From: CAWIHK01 sp963835935 | GTDB lineage: Bacteria; Bacteroidota; Ignavibacteria; UBA10030; CAVZMI01 | Length of the DNA stretch: 64,000 bases | NCBI GenBank assembly: GCA_963835935.1 | Contig: CAWIHK010000005.1 | Location: forward strand, 248,001 to 312,000 | Direction of reading: 5' to 3' | Shown here: positions 54,350 through 62,715 of the stretch, in pieces | Layout: each line of letters begins with the position of its first letter | How positions within the stretch are numbered: the first letter of the stretch is position 1 | Notes under the pieces: model-generated | Told to the model about the DNA's origin: nothing | What the model saw: only the letters and a program-made list of their open reading frames with translations | The model's database searches: none | Position numbers and translations under genes: made by a program

Positions 54350-54372
54350 AAGTTATTTATATATAATAACTT
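54350..54372. repeat. AT-rich 23-bp inverted repeat
   Basis: AAGTTATT and AATAACTT are separated by TATATAT, 109 bp upstream of the 54241 start, in the 208-bp gap (54302-54509) that is the largest break in the minus-strand cluster. Possible operator or weak hairpin; no T-run follows on the minus strand. Confidence 0.35.
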
Positions 54373-54509
54373 ATAGAAATGTTTTTTTAATTTATTCATC
54401 GCAAAGAAGAAAATGGCCAATATTAACCTACTCGGCAATAATGACCAAAAGAGGGAGAGATAATATTGGAGAATAAAGAATGGAAATTGAAGAGAAAAAT
54501 ATAAAGCTA

Positions 54510-56837
54510 TCAGTGTTCGATAGGATCAGTATTATCGGTTTCCGGAAGGACAAAAAGCGGTTGTGCAGTATCATTCTTCAGAAAAGTAAAGATATATTTT
54601 TCAAGTTGGTCAATCTGATTCTTCCATGAAAAATATTTCGCTGTTTCAATTCCTGAGATGATTAACTGGAAACGTAGATCGTTATCATGCAAAAGTCTGG
54701 TGACCGCAGAGGCGATCGCTTTCGGATTTTTAATCGGGACGAGCAGACAGTTTTTTTCATGTTCACAATATTCCATCGCGCCGGGAGTATTTGTGCACAC
54801 AACTGCAATTCCAGAAGCCATTGCTTCAAGCGGCGGCAAAGGACAGGAATCGTAGTGTGATGCATACACCATTATATCTGATTCATTAAAGATTTTTTCT
54901 TTCACTTTACTTTTTGGTACCAGGTAGAAATCACATTCAAAATCTTTAAAAATCGAGCGTGCCATATTCGACATTCGGATAACCCGGAATCGTTCTCCCT
55001 GATTGTGTAATTGTACGAGAGCTTCACGAATATCGACAATCCCTTTAAAAAGAAGCGGTTCAACTTCAGTTCCCATATCATCCGGTCCGATTATCAAAAT
55101 CGTCTTTATGCCACTTTTGTGAAATTCATGCGGTCGATAAATGGAATGGTCGATTGCGACGGGCAGAATCGATGCGTTACGATTATAACGTTCTTCGATA
55201 ATTTTTTGTGTCCCGTGTGAATTTACCAGTATATGTACGGGTATCGTGTATGAGAGATCCGACCATTTCCGCAATTTCTTTCCAAAGTCCGACGTATCAT
55301 GATCTTCAAATAAATACTGATCGCCCTGGGCAAAGTATATTTTTGTTTTTGCATTGATATGAAGGAGTTCATGTACATTCATGAAGTAAGTACTTATTGC
55401 GACATCGCACTCTGGTGCAAATTCACTCATCGATGAATCAGTTGGAACATGCACAATAGTCGCCTGTATTTTCCCGTTGTACTCTTCTCGCGGCGTCTTT
55501 GTAATGATAGTAAGTCGATGCCCGCGAGATGCCAACTCCACCACTTGTCGAAGCAACGTCTGATTTCCACCGGTGGCACCAAGGATGTTTGTTATGAGAT
55601 ACACGATGTCTATCGGTCTGCGGTTTTGGGCAATTACAAAATTATTAGAGAAATAGTTGTGTTGCGATTTCCCAATAACAACCTCTTTTGCTTGTTCGAG
55701 CCATTCATGTGAAAATAACGTCGGGTGCTTAAGAATAATTTTTGCCCGTAGATGATTCCGGAGTTCAGCCGTGTTTATTGTTTGATTCCGACTTTCAGCT
55801 CGTTGAAGAAAGAGCGGCTCTTGAAGATATTCGCTGTCCCATCCTCTTTCGATGCATCCAATCCAGAAATCCCAATTTTCATAGCCAATGTCTAATTTTT
55901 CATCATAACCACCCAAATCCTCCCACATCTCTTTTTTAACTAAGACACTTGCCGGCACTGTGTTTTTTGAAAACAGGATAGTTTCCGACTTGAAAGATGA
56001 ATGTGATATTATATCGTCATTTGTCCCACGTTGAAGGGCATCGGTATAAACAAAACCGGTCTTCGGTTTGTACGAAATTTTTTCGAGGGTATGCGTTATA
56101 AATTCTGGCGCCAATCGATCGGATTGATTTAAAGGTATATAATATTTTCCATCACACATCTTGATGCCGAAGTTTAACGCCGCTGATCGTCCGCTGTTCG
56201 GGCATCTAATTATTTGAACAGAGATTTGAGAATTTTGTTCGATAAAACTATTTATCATTTTCCTGTCAATCCTTAGTTCTCCAGGTTCGATAATCATGAT
56301 TTCCATATTTTTATAAGATTGATGGAAAACACTTTCGATAGCTTCTGGAAGAAATTCCATTGAATCAATAAGTGGAATGATAACAGAAACCAAAGCTTCG
56401 GATTCTATAAATTTTTCACGATGTTCTGTGGGTGCTGGTTGATGAACCCTTTGTATTTCGGTTTCAAGCAGATGGAGATTTTCTTTATACAGAGAATTAT
56501 CACTAATTTGAACCGCCCGTCTTAAAAATTCGATCGCTTTTTCAGTTTCACCGGCGTGGTGATACAAAACACCAAGGTCGTTCAACGCCTCAGTGTGATC
56601 CGGTTCTAATTCGATAACTATTTTTAACTGTTCGATCGAGGCTGCATAATCTTCACATGATTGTAACGCTTGAGCGTAAAAATAATGCAAGAGTGGCGAG
56701 TCGGGGAAATTAGTCAACGCATTTTTTATAATCGGAATTGCATCACTCCATCGATGGACACGGAATAGTTCATTGATATCATCGATGTTCTTCAAGAATG
56801 TTGTGAGGCTTGCAAGGGAACCTCGCGGGGTATTCAT
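54510..56837 (-). CDS. TPR / GT2-like / GT4 glycosyltransferase
   Basis: 775 residues. TPRs at about 20-130 include HTEALNDLGVLYHHAGETEKAIEFL, similar to the cassette of the plus-strand genes. The GT2-like domain (about 150-370) has the fold's start (VSVIIPLIDSMEFLPEAIES) and EDLGGYDEKL, but the nucleotide-binding DDGS site reads IEPGELRID and the metal site LNQSDRLAPEF. It may therefore be impaired. The GT4 domain (about 410-745) has LGATGGNQTLLRQVVELASRGH and the CPLPPLEAMASGIAVV nucleotide-sugar site. One base separates its ATG from the response regulator stop, so it is physically part of the flagellar transcription unit. This is the best direct link between sugar transfer and motility here. 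Confidence 0.85.
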   Translation of the reverse strand: MNTPRGSLASLTTFLKNIDDINELFRVHRWSDAIPIIKNALTNFPDSPLLHYFYAQALQSCEDYAASIEQLKIVIELEPDHTEALNDLGVLYHHAGETEKAIEFLRRAVQISDNSLYKENLHLLETEIQRVHQPAPTEHREKFIESEALVSVIIPLIDSMEFLPEAIESVFHQSYKNMEIMIIEPGELRIDRKMINSFIEQNSQISVQIIRCPNSGRSAALNFGIKMCDGKYYIPLNQSDRLAPEFITHTLEKISYKPKTGFVYTDALQRGTNDDIISHSSFKSETILFSKNTVPASVLVKKEMWEDLGGYDEKLDIGYENWDFWIGCIERGWDSEYLQEPLFLQRAESRNQTINTAELRNHLRAKIILKHPTLFSHEWLEQAKEVVIGKSQHNYFSNNFVIAQNRRPIDIVYLITNILGATGGNQTLLRQVVELASRGHRLTIITKTPREEYNGKIQATIVHVPTDSSMSEFAPECDVAISTYFMNVHELLHINAKTKIYFAQGDQYLFEDHDTSDFGKKLRKWSDLSYTIPVHILVNSHGTQKIIEERYNRNASILPVAIDHSIYRPHEFHKSGIKTILIIGPDDMGTEVEPLLFKGIVDIREALVQLHNQGERFRVIRMSNMARSIFKDFECDFYLVPKSKVKEKIFNESDIMVYASHYDSCPLPPLEAMASGIAVVCTNTPGAMEYCEHEKNCLLVPIKNPKAIASAVTRLLHDNDLRFQLIISGIETAKYFSWKNQIDQLEKYIFTFLKNDTAQPLFVLPETDNTDPIEH

Positions 56838-56838
56838 T

Positions 56839-57645
56839 TTATGCCGTCTTGTCCGATTCCACTTCCTGTTGAATTTCGGTCATACGATCATCGAGTAACT
56901 TCGTCTTTTCTCCAACAATCTCCCATTGTATTTCTTCATTACCAAGCATGGGTTCTATATCAGCGGCCATCTCGGTAACATCTCCGAAGCCGACCGTTCC
57001 GGCGCTTCCTTTTATGTCATGAATTATGCGTAACACTTCCCGTCGTTGTTGGGCTGCTATGTAATTTGGCAACATTTTCACTTTTGGCATGAAAAGGATA
57101 ACAAATTGTTTCCGAAGAAACTCCATCATCTCGTCGTTGTCGTCGCCCATGGTTTGTTCTTCCTCCGTATCCCATTCAGATTTTTCTTGCTCTTCATGAT
57201 GCTCGCCGACATATCCATCGAATTCGCTTCCGAATATCTCTCTGAGTTTTGAGAAAATAACGCTTTCCTTCAAAGGTTTTCTGACGACGCATGTAGCGCC
57301 GTACTTGATCGCATTCAATATTTTATCTTTATCCCCATAGCCGGTAATGACCAAAATGGGAATCGATTTTGTTTTTTCTTGAGATTTCAAAACCTGAAGT
57401 ACCTGCAATCCGTCAAGGTTCGGCATTAAAAGATCAAGAAAAATAACATCCGGCTGTAATTGTACGGCAAGCTGGATACCACGATATCCGTCTGAAGCAG
57501 TTGCCACATCGAAATTCAAACGTAATAGGAGATAGCTGGCCGTTCGCCGGATCAATTCACCATCATCAACGATCAGAGCAATCCTCTTCTTCACGGCGGA
57601 TGGTGGAACATTAACTTGTCCTGTTGTTTCAATCGGCAAAGTCAT
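56839..57645 (-). CDS. response regulator with C-terminal Hpt-like domain
   Basis: 268 residues. The receiver domain (about 20-140) has the acidic pair Asp27/Asp28, phospho-acceptor Asp71 in IFLDLLMP and the conserved Lys in VVRKPL. An acidic linker (EEQEKSEWDTEEEQ) leads to an Hpt-like domain with IIHDIKGSAGTVGF, whose His209 is in the phosphotransfer context HxxKGSAG. One polypeptide thus holds both a phospho-Asp and a phospho-His site, so it could relay phosphate between a histidine kinase and another regulator. Its start overlaps the csrA stop (ATGA) and the next gene is a glycosyltransferase 1 nt away. A role in flagellar or chemotaxis control is inferred from context. Confidence 0.88.
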   Translation of the reverse strand: MTLPIETTGQVNVPPSAVKKRIALIVDDGELIRRTASYLLLRLNFDVATASDGYRGIQLAVQLQPDVIFLDLLMPNLDGLQVLQVLKSQEKTKSIPILVITGYGDKDKILNAIKYGATCVVRKPLKESVIFSKLREIFGSEFDGYVGEHHEEQEKSEWDTEEEQTMGDDNDEMMEFLRKQFVILFMPKVKMLPNYIAAQQRREVLRIIHDIKGSAGTVGFGDVTEMAADIEPMLGNEEIQWEIVGEKTKLLDDRMTEIQQEVESDKTA

Positions 57646-57887
57646 TTCTCACCTTTTCCCCTTTGCTGCATTACACGCGCCAGATCCAACAAATTCTCCT
57701 TCGTTGTTCGCGCCGCTTCAATATTTTCCTGTTTAATACGTTCGTAGATTTCTGCCCGATGTACTTTTACAGACTTAGGAGCATCGATCCCCAATTTTAC
57801 TTGATTGCCTTCAATGCTTACAACCGTGATGCGTATCTCATCACCGATCGTTATAACCTCACCTAACTTCCTTGTTAAGACGAGCAT
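57642..57887 (-). CDS. csrA: carbon storage regulator CsrA
   Basis: 81 residues, full length and close to known CsrA: MLVLTRKLGE, IGDEIRITVVSIEGNQVKLGI and APKSVKVHRAEIYERI, with the N-terminal L-T-R strand and C-terminal VHRAEI that bind RNA. A small dimer that binds GGA motifs in mRNA leaders and blocks translation, classically of flagellin mRNA. The partner and antagonist FliW is encoded 15 bp upstream, so the FliW-CsrA-flagellin switch is expected. The C-terminal extension after position 60 is rather longer than in Escherichia coli. The stop overlaps the response regulator start. Confidence 0.96.
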   Translation of the reverse strand: MLVLTRKLGEVITIGDEIRITVVSIEGNQVKLGIDAPKSVKVHRAEIYERIKQENIEAARTTKENLLDLARVMQQRGKGEK

Positions 57888-57902
57888 GGCACACCATCCT
57901 GG

Positions 57903-58325
57903 TTAATGATTGTTGAATAATGGATGAGCGACTGGAAATCGCTCTGAATTGAGAATAAGTTGTTTGCCTTCCCTAAATTCCCGTTGAATGAGAATTGGAC
58001 CTTTCAAATTCATAGTTGATTTCTGTAATTCTTTGTGAAGCGTGACGATTGAAAACAATTCTTGATTTTCAATGGAGACCGGTATTTCGGTCGCATAGTC
58101 AGGTTTCACTATCCGGGGATCGATGACCGCAAATCCAATTGCAGGTTCCTCAATTGATATTAACCATAGAAATGGAGCCGTTTCTTTTTCAAGGACAAGA
58201 ATGAACTTTCTCAATTCTTCAAATCCTACCAATCCCTCCGGGAATGTGATGACATTTGACTCTTCATAATCGACAGCGCCAAATTGTCTCGTTTTTAATA
58301 TTTGCTTTTCCATAGCTTGGCTCAC
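57903..58325 (-). CDS. fliW: flagellar assembly factor FliW
   Basis: 140 residues with the FliW signature VITFPEGLVGFEELRKFIL and FLWLISIEEPAIGFAVIDP. FliW binds free flagellin or, when flagellin is scarce, CsrA. This ties flagellin translation to secretion. The GTG at 58325 has AAGGAG 8 nt upstream and overlaps the motB stop, which favours it over the ATG at 58313. It precedes csrA by 15 bp, the usual pairing. Confidence 0.94.
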   Translation of the reverse strand: MSQAMEKQILKTRQFGAVDYEESNVITFPEGLVGFEELRKFILVLEKETAPFLWLISIEEPAIGFAVIDPRIVKPDYATEIPVSIENQELFSIVTLHKELQKSTMNLKGPILIQREFREGKQLILNSERFPVAHPLFNNH

Positions 58326-59110
58326 TTTTGTTGCTCCTTTGATAGCTGTTGCGACATCGATCGAGGTATCATTTTGTCGCCACCGAGTTCCGTTTCAAGA
58401 ATCACAAGATCAACCCTCCGGTTCTTTGATCTTCCTTCACTACTAGTATTATCGGCAATCGGGCGGTATTCTCCATAGCCAACTACCGAAATTTTTTCAG
58501 GCCGCAAATGATGCCGTTCCATCAAATAATAAGCAGTTGTCATTGCACGCGCGACAGAGAGGTGCCAGTTCGATGGAAACTGTGCAGTGTTAATGGGAAC
58601 ATTATCTGTATGCCCTTCCATACGCAATTCGTTTGGCATATCGGCGATGATAATCGCAATGGTATCCAATAAATCGAGGGAACTTTTTTTCAGATCAGCT
58701 CGTCCGGTTTCAAATAATAATTCTTCTTCCAGATGAACTGTAAGACCGCGTTCATTAATCATAATATTTCCGGCGGTGCTGTTATCCGGAGTGTTTGGAT
58801 TATTTTTAATACGAGCTGCCTGCATAGCCGCCGTGATTTGACGGCCAATTTCAACAAGAGATCTTCCATTACTTCCGACCATTGGAATTGGGAGTCCGCC
58901 TTTGTTGGGCATAATGCCGCCGCCCCCTTCGCCCGTTGTCCCGAACATATTTTCGAAAGCATTCATCAATTGTTGGAATTTCCCCGAATCAACCTGTGAT
59001 GATGCATATAAAATAACAAATAGACCCAACAGAAGGGTGATCAAGTCGGAATATGTGAGAAGCCACCGCTCTCCATTTTCATGCTCTTCGTGTACGGCTT
59101 TTCTGTTCAT
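58322..59110 (-). CDS. motB: flagellar motor stator protein MotB
   Basis: 262 residues. The N-terminal helix has the proton-path Asp22 (TYSDLITLLLGLFVILYASS). The plug/linker is rich in Gly. The OmpA-like peptidoglycan-binding domain lies at about 130-245 (LRMEGHTDNVPIN, LSVARAMTTAYYL, YGEYRPIADNTSSEGRSKNRRVDLVI). With MotA it forms the proton-driven stator anchored to the cell wall. The motA stop is 2 nt upstream and fliW overlaps its end. Confidence 0.96.
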   Translation of the reverse strand: MNRKAVHEEHENGERWLLTYSDLITLLLGLFVILYASSQVDSGKFQQLMNAFENMFGTTGEGGGGIMPNKGGLPIPMVGSNGRSLVEIGRQITAAMQAARIKNNPNTPDNSTAGNIMINERGLTVHLEEELLFETGRADLKKSSLDLLDTIAIIIADMPNELRMEGHTDNVPINTAQFPSNWHLSVARAMTTAYYLMERHHLRPEKISVVGYGEYRPIADNTSSEGRSKNRRVDLVILETELGGDKMIPRSMSQQLSKEQQK

Positions 59111-59112
59111 TA

Positions 59113-59895
59113 TTACTCTTCCTGACCCTTGAGTAATTTAGACGGCAACATTGAACATAATTTTGCTTTGATGATGGAGGGAATTTCACCGGCTTGAATC
59201 GCGAGTACTCCTTCCAGCATCATTTCATTGTTCAACGTTTCTGCAGCATGTGCTGCTTTCAATTTATCTGCAAGCGGAAGATAAATGATGTTGGCCGTGA
59301 AGATTCCCCATAGTGTTGCAATAAACGCTGTTGCAATATGATGAATCAAATCATTTGGATCGCCGCCTGCATTCGCCAGTGTTGAAACTAATCCCAACAC
59401 TGTTCCGATTATTCCCATTGTCGGAGCATAACCTCCCATTTTTGTAAAGATACCGGCATTTGCCATATGTCGTTCTGCAATATAATGCAGTTCTATTTCT
59501 GCTATGGAACGAATTGTTTCCGGATCGGTTCCATCTATTGCAAATCGAAGCATTTTCCTGAGAAAGGGATCAGGTACATTATGAATTTCGCGTTCGAGAG
59601 ACAAGATGCCATCTTTTCGTGCTACCGTCGAATAGTGAACTATGACGTCGATCGTTGTAACTGTATCGAATGTCGGAGGCACAAACGCGATTAAAGTGTA
59701 CTTTGGAAGATTTATCATTGCATTCAATCCGCCGCCAACTGTAGCCGCTGCAATCGTTCCGCCGAATACAATCACCATGGCAGGGATTAAAATTAATGCT
59801 GCAATCGAACCGCCTTCCATCAAGAATGACCCGAAGATAGCAACGATGCCCAGTCCCAGGCCACCCACAACTCCAATATCCAAGTTTCGTTTCAT
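59113..59895 (-). CDS. motA: flagellar motor stator protein MotA
   Basis: 260 residues with four transmembrane helices in the usual two pairs. The cytoplasmic loop holds REIHNVPDPFLRKMLRFAIDG. The GGYAPTMGIIGTVLGLVSTLAN helix and the Pro of AFVPPTF match the family's functional regions. It makes the stator ring with MotB, using proton flow to turn the rotor. The motor is likely proton-driven (MotB Asp context), though a Na+ type cannot be excluded from sequence alone. It begins 1 nt after the flgL stop. Confidence 0.95.
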   Translation of the reverse strand: MKRNLDIGVVGGLGLGIVAIFGSFLMEGGSIAALILIPAMVIVFGGTIAAATVGGGLNAMINLPKYTLIAFVPPTFDTVTTIDVIVHYSTVARKDGILSLEREIHNVPDPFLRKMLRFAIDGTDPETIRSIAEIELHYIAERHMANAGIFTKMGGYAPTMGIIGTVLGLVSTLANAGGDPNDLIHHIATAFIATLWGIFTANIIYLPLADKLKAAHAAETLNNEMMLEGVLAIQAGEIPSIIKAKLCSMLPSKLLKGQEE

Positions 59896-59896
59896 A

Positions 59897-60799
59897 TCAT
59901 GGTGTCAGAAAATTTATTAGTGATTTTTGAATAATACTTGCACCGGAAGTCATTGCAGCATTCAAGATCGTCTGATCCTGTGAAAGCTGAATACCTGCCT
60001 GAGCTACGTCTGTGTCCTGTGTATTTGATAGAAGCGCAGTCAAACTGCTGTTCTCTGTATCAAGTTGGGATGAAAGTAAATCAAATCGATTTACCATGGA
60101 ACCCGCCTGCGAACACATCGCCGAGATATGATCAATGTAATTGTCGATACCCTGCAATTGTGCTGTTGCAGGAACTGTGTTATTATTTAAACTATCGCGT
60201 ATTTGCATGATTGTCGAAAATATTTGTGTTCCAAAAAATGCATCCTGGCCGTTGATGTTGATCTGTTCCTTTGTTCCTTCCCCCATATCCAATTTAATCG
60301 ATCCATCAATACCATTCGGATTGGCTGTTACTGCGGTCACAATGCCATTATTGTCGATGCTGGCTGAATAGGGAGCAGTTAGTGTTTGTGTTCCGCCAAA
60401 AATATATTTTCCCTCGTAGTTAGTATTTGCAAGTTCGATCATGCTTTTTAGAATTTCGTTAACCTGTTGGCCGTATGTAGAGAGTGAGTTCGATACACTC
60501 CCATTATTTGCTGCGGTAAGAGTTGATTTCAAATCCATGAGCAGATTATCGAACGAATCCAGAGTCGATGCCGTGTCATTCATGAAGTCTGATCCGGTAT
60601 CGGCATTTTTTTTATACTCGGTATTTTTTTGTATCGTGCTTTTATAACGCAATATAGTTTCTCCTGCCGCCGGATTGTCTGACATAGTATTTACTTGCTT
60701 ACCTGTAGACAATTGCTGTTGAATCTGTGTTTCCTGATTCTTAGTGTTGGTAATGCGATCAAGAAGATTATGAATGACCGTATTCTCTGTAATGCGCAT
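59897..60799 (-). CDS. flgL: flagellar hook-filament junction protein FlgL (HAP3)
   Basis: 300 residues with flagellin-like ends. The N-terminal coil is MRITENTVIHNLLDRI...QLSTGKQVNTMSDNPA and the C-terminal coil DTDVAQAGIQLSQDQTILNAAMTSGASIIQKSLINFL. YEGKYIFGGTQT lies between them. It sits between the hook-side junction FlgK and the filament and is exported by the flagellar type III apparatus. GGGAG precedes the ATG. It follows flgK by 64 bp and leads directly into motA. Confidence 0.95.
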   Translation of the reverse strand: MRITENTVIHNLLDRITNTKNQETQIQQQLSTGKQVNTMSDNPAAGETILRYKSTIQKNTEYKKNADTGSDFMNDTASTLDSFDNLLMDLKSTLTAANNGSVSNSLSTYGQQVNEILKSMIELANTNYEGKYIFGGTQTLTAPYSASIDNNGIVTAVTANPNGIDGSIKLDMGEGTKEQININGQDAFFGTQIFSTIMQIRDSLNNNTVPATAQLQGIDNYIDHISAMCSQAGSMVNRFDLLSSQLDTENSSLTALLSNTQDTDVAQAGIQLSQDQTILNAAMTSGASIIQKSLINFLTP

Positions 60800-60863
60800 A
60801 AATCATCTCCCTGTGTCAAATACCATCCACCATTAAACATGGCAGATTGCATCCGCACACTAA

Positions 60864-62243
60864 TTAGACCATATTCATGAGTGTGTCATACATAGAATTG
60901 ACTGTCATGATTACCTTGGCAGCAGCCGCGTATGAATTCTGAAACTTTATCAAATTTGTCGTTTCCTCATCAAGAGAAACACCGGAGACAGAATCTTGCT
61001 GGTTTTGCAATTGTGTGGTGACGAGTTTCTGTCCATCAGCCGAACTCGCAGCACTCTGACTATCTGCTCCCACCTGTGTCACGAAGGAATCGTAGTATTG
61101 TGTTATACTCGTTGAATCTCCATTTAAAACTTTTTTATCCCGCAATTCAGATATCGCCGACGCAATATCATTGTTGCCTGGTGTCCCGTCAATTGATGCA
61201 GCAAGATTAGAAAGATTGGACATGATTTTCGGATCTACTTGAATCGTAGTTGCCGAATTTCCATCAAAGAAGTTGTTACCTGTCGGTATTACACCAGTTG
61301 CTTGATCCTGTAAACCATATCCAGCTTTATGAAGTGTATTAACTTGACTAATCAGCGTACTTGCCAGTGTGTCTAATTTCGACATATAGCTAGGTAAAGT
61401 TGAGTTCTGTATAGTAAGAATTCCGGCTAACTCTCCTGAGCTTATCGTAACGGGAGACTTGGAATTTTTAGTTATGATTTGTGTCGTTTGATTGTCAGTA
61501 GATGTTCCAAGTTCCACATAGTCAGAACGCGAAACCACTTGTGTACCGCCGATAGATACGTTATATGATCCGGTTGAATCAACAGACACTCTGACATCGG
61601 CAAGCTGCGTAAGTTGATCGACTTCGGAATCACGTTTATCCATAAGATCATTCGGAGAACCGCCAGCTGCACTTTCCGCAAGTATGCTTTTATTCAGATC
61701 GGCGATCTGTTCTGTGATTGTGTTTATTGAATTCACTCTATTTGTAATGTCGTCAGATAGACTTGCCTGCATCGACTTCAACGATTGATACTTAGTACTT
61801 ATTTGTTGGGATAGAGTCGTTGCAGCCTGAACCGTCGATTCTCGGAGTCCTTCATCTTCCGGATTTGCGGATAAGTTATTAAAAGCATTGAAGAAATTAT
61901 CCAATGATGTGCTAATCGACGAATCCGACGGCTCGTTTATAATCGATTCTACTTGGCTTAGCAATTGAGATTCCATATTGTCACTACCGTATGCCGACTG
62001 AGAATTTCTCAATTCATTATCGACAAACGCGTCACGCTGTCGCTGAATCGACTGGACTATCACACCGGTACCTAATCTTCCATCTTTCGTCTTAACCGAA
62101 TCGGTTTGCTGGAAATTCACATCTTCTTTGCTGTATCCGACAGTATTTGCGTTAGAAATATTATTACTCGTGACGTCGAGTGCAGTTCGTTCTGCCGTCA
62201 ATGCCTGGTATCCAATATTCAATATTTGAGTGAGATCAGACAT
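60864..62243 (-). CDS. flgK: flagellar hook-associated protein FlgK (HAP1)
   Basis: 459 residues. The N-terminus IGYQALTAERTALDVTSNNISNANTVGYSKEDV is the usual rod/hook-type start (ANTVGYS motif), and the C-terminus ETTNLIKFQNSYAAAAKVIMTVNSMYDTLMNMV is the matching D0 helix. The middle has LDNFFNAFNNLSANPEDEGLR. It is somewhat short for FlgK (about 450-550) but complete. It lies between flgN, its likely export chaperone, and flgL. Confidence 0.96.
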   Translation of the reverse strand: MSDLTQILNIGYQALTAERTALDVTSNNISNANTVGYSKEDVNFQQTDSVKTKDGRLGTGVIVQSIQRQRDAFVDNELRNSQSAYGSDNMESQLLSQVESIINEPSDSSISTSLDNFFNAFNNLSANPEDEGLRESTVQAATTLSQQISTKYQSLKSMQASLSDDITNRVNSINTITEQIADLNKSILAESAAGGSPNDLMDKRDSEVDQLTQLADVRVSVDSTGSYNVSIGGTQVVSRSDYVELGTSTDNQTTQIITKNSKSPVTISSGELAGILTIQNSTLPSYMSKLDTLASTLISQVNTLHKAGYGLQDQATGVIPTGNNFFDGNSATTIQVDPKIMSNLSNLAASIDGTPGNNDIASAISELRDKKVLNGDSTSITQYYDSFVTQVGADSQSAASSADGQKLVTTQLQNQQDSVSGVSLDEETTNLIKFQNSYAAAAKVIMTVNSMYDTLMNMV

Positions 62244-62257
62244 ATCGTCCCCTTTTC

Positions 62258-62704
62258 TTAAGCTCGATAATCGATCAGCTGTCGCTCATGGTTCATTGTA
62301 ATAATTCTTATTAAGTTTTGTACGAACCGGCGTGAATGTTCAATTAGTATTCGATTCGTATCACTGACAGATTTTAATTTTTTCAACAATGTTTTATATT
62401 GGCGTTGGAGAGAACGGAATATTCCAGCCTCTTGCTGATTTGTATTCGCAATCAAGTCGGAAATCGAATATCGTTGCGCCTCGTTTTCGGACAATCCAGC
62501 AACATCCATCAACAATTGAAGCCTTCGATCTTCCAGATGGCGCAATTTTATCGCCAGGCTTTCTTCCTGCGACAGGTGAGAACGAAGCATGTCGTACTGC
62601 ATATTAACGATTGCGCCCTGTTTCTCGTGCATCACTTCAACAAGTTGTTGAATAACATCAACCTGTTGATAGAGAACGCGAATTAATTCTTCTTTAGACG
62701 ACAT
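62258..62704 (-). CDS. flgN: FlgN-family export chaperone for FlgK/FlgL
   Basis: 148 residues, almost entirely alpha-helical and coiled-coil (LIRVLYQQVDVIQQLVEVMHEKQGAIVN, RHLEDRRLQLLMDVAGLSENE). Weak sequence conservation, but size, helical pattern and position directly before flgK are typical of FlgN. It would hold FlgK and FlgL unfolded for export. Confidence 0.85.
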   Translation of the reverse strand: MSSKEELIRVLYQQVDVIQQLVEVMHEKQGAIVNMQYDMLRSHLSQEESLAIKLRHLEDRRLQLLMDVAGLSENEAQRYSISDLIANTNQQEAGIFRSLQRQYKTLLKKLKSVSDTNRILIEHSRRFVQNLIRIITMNHERQLIDYRA

Positions 62705-62715
62705 AAAATTATTCC

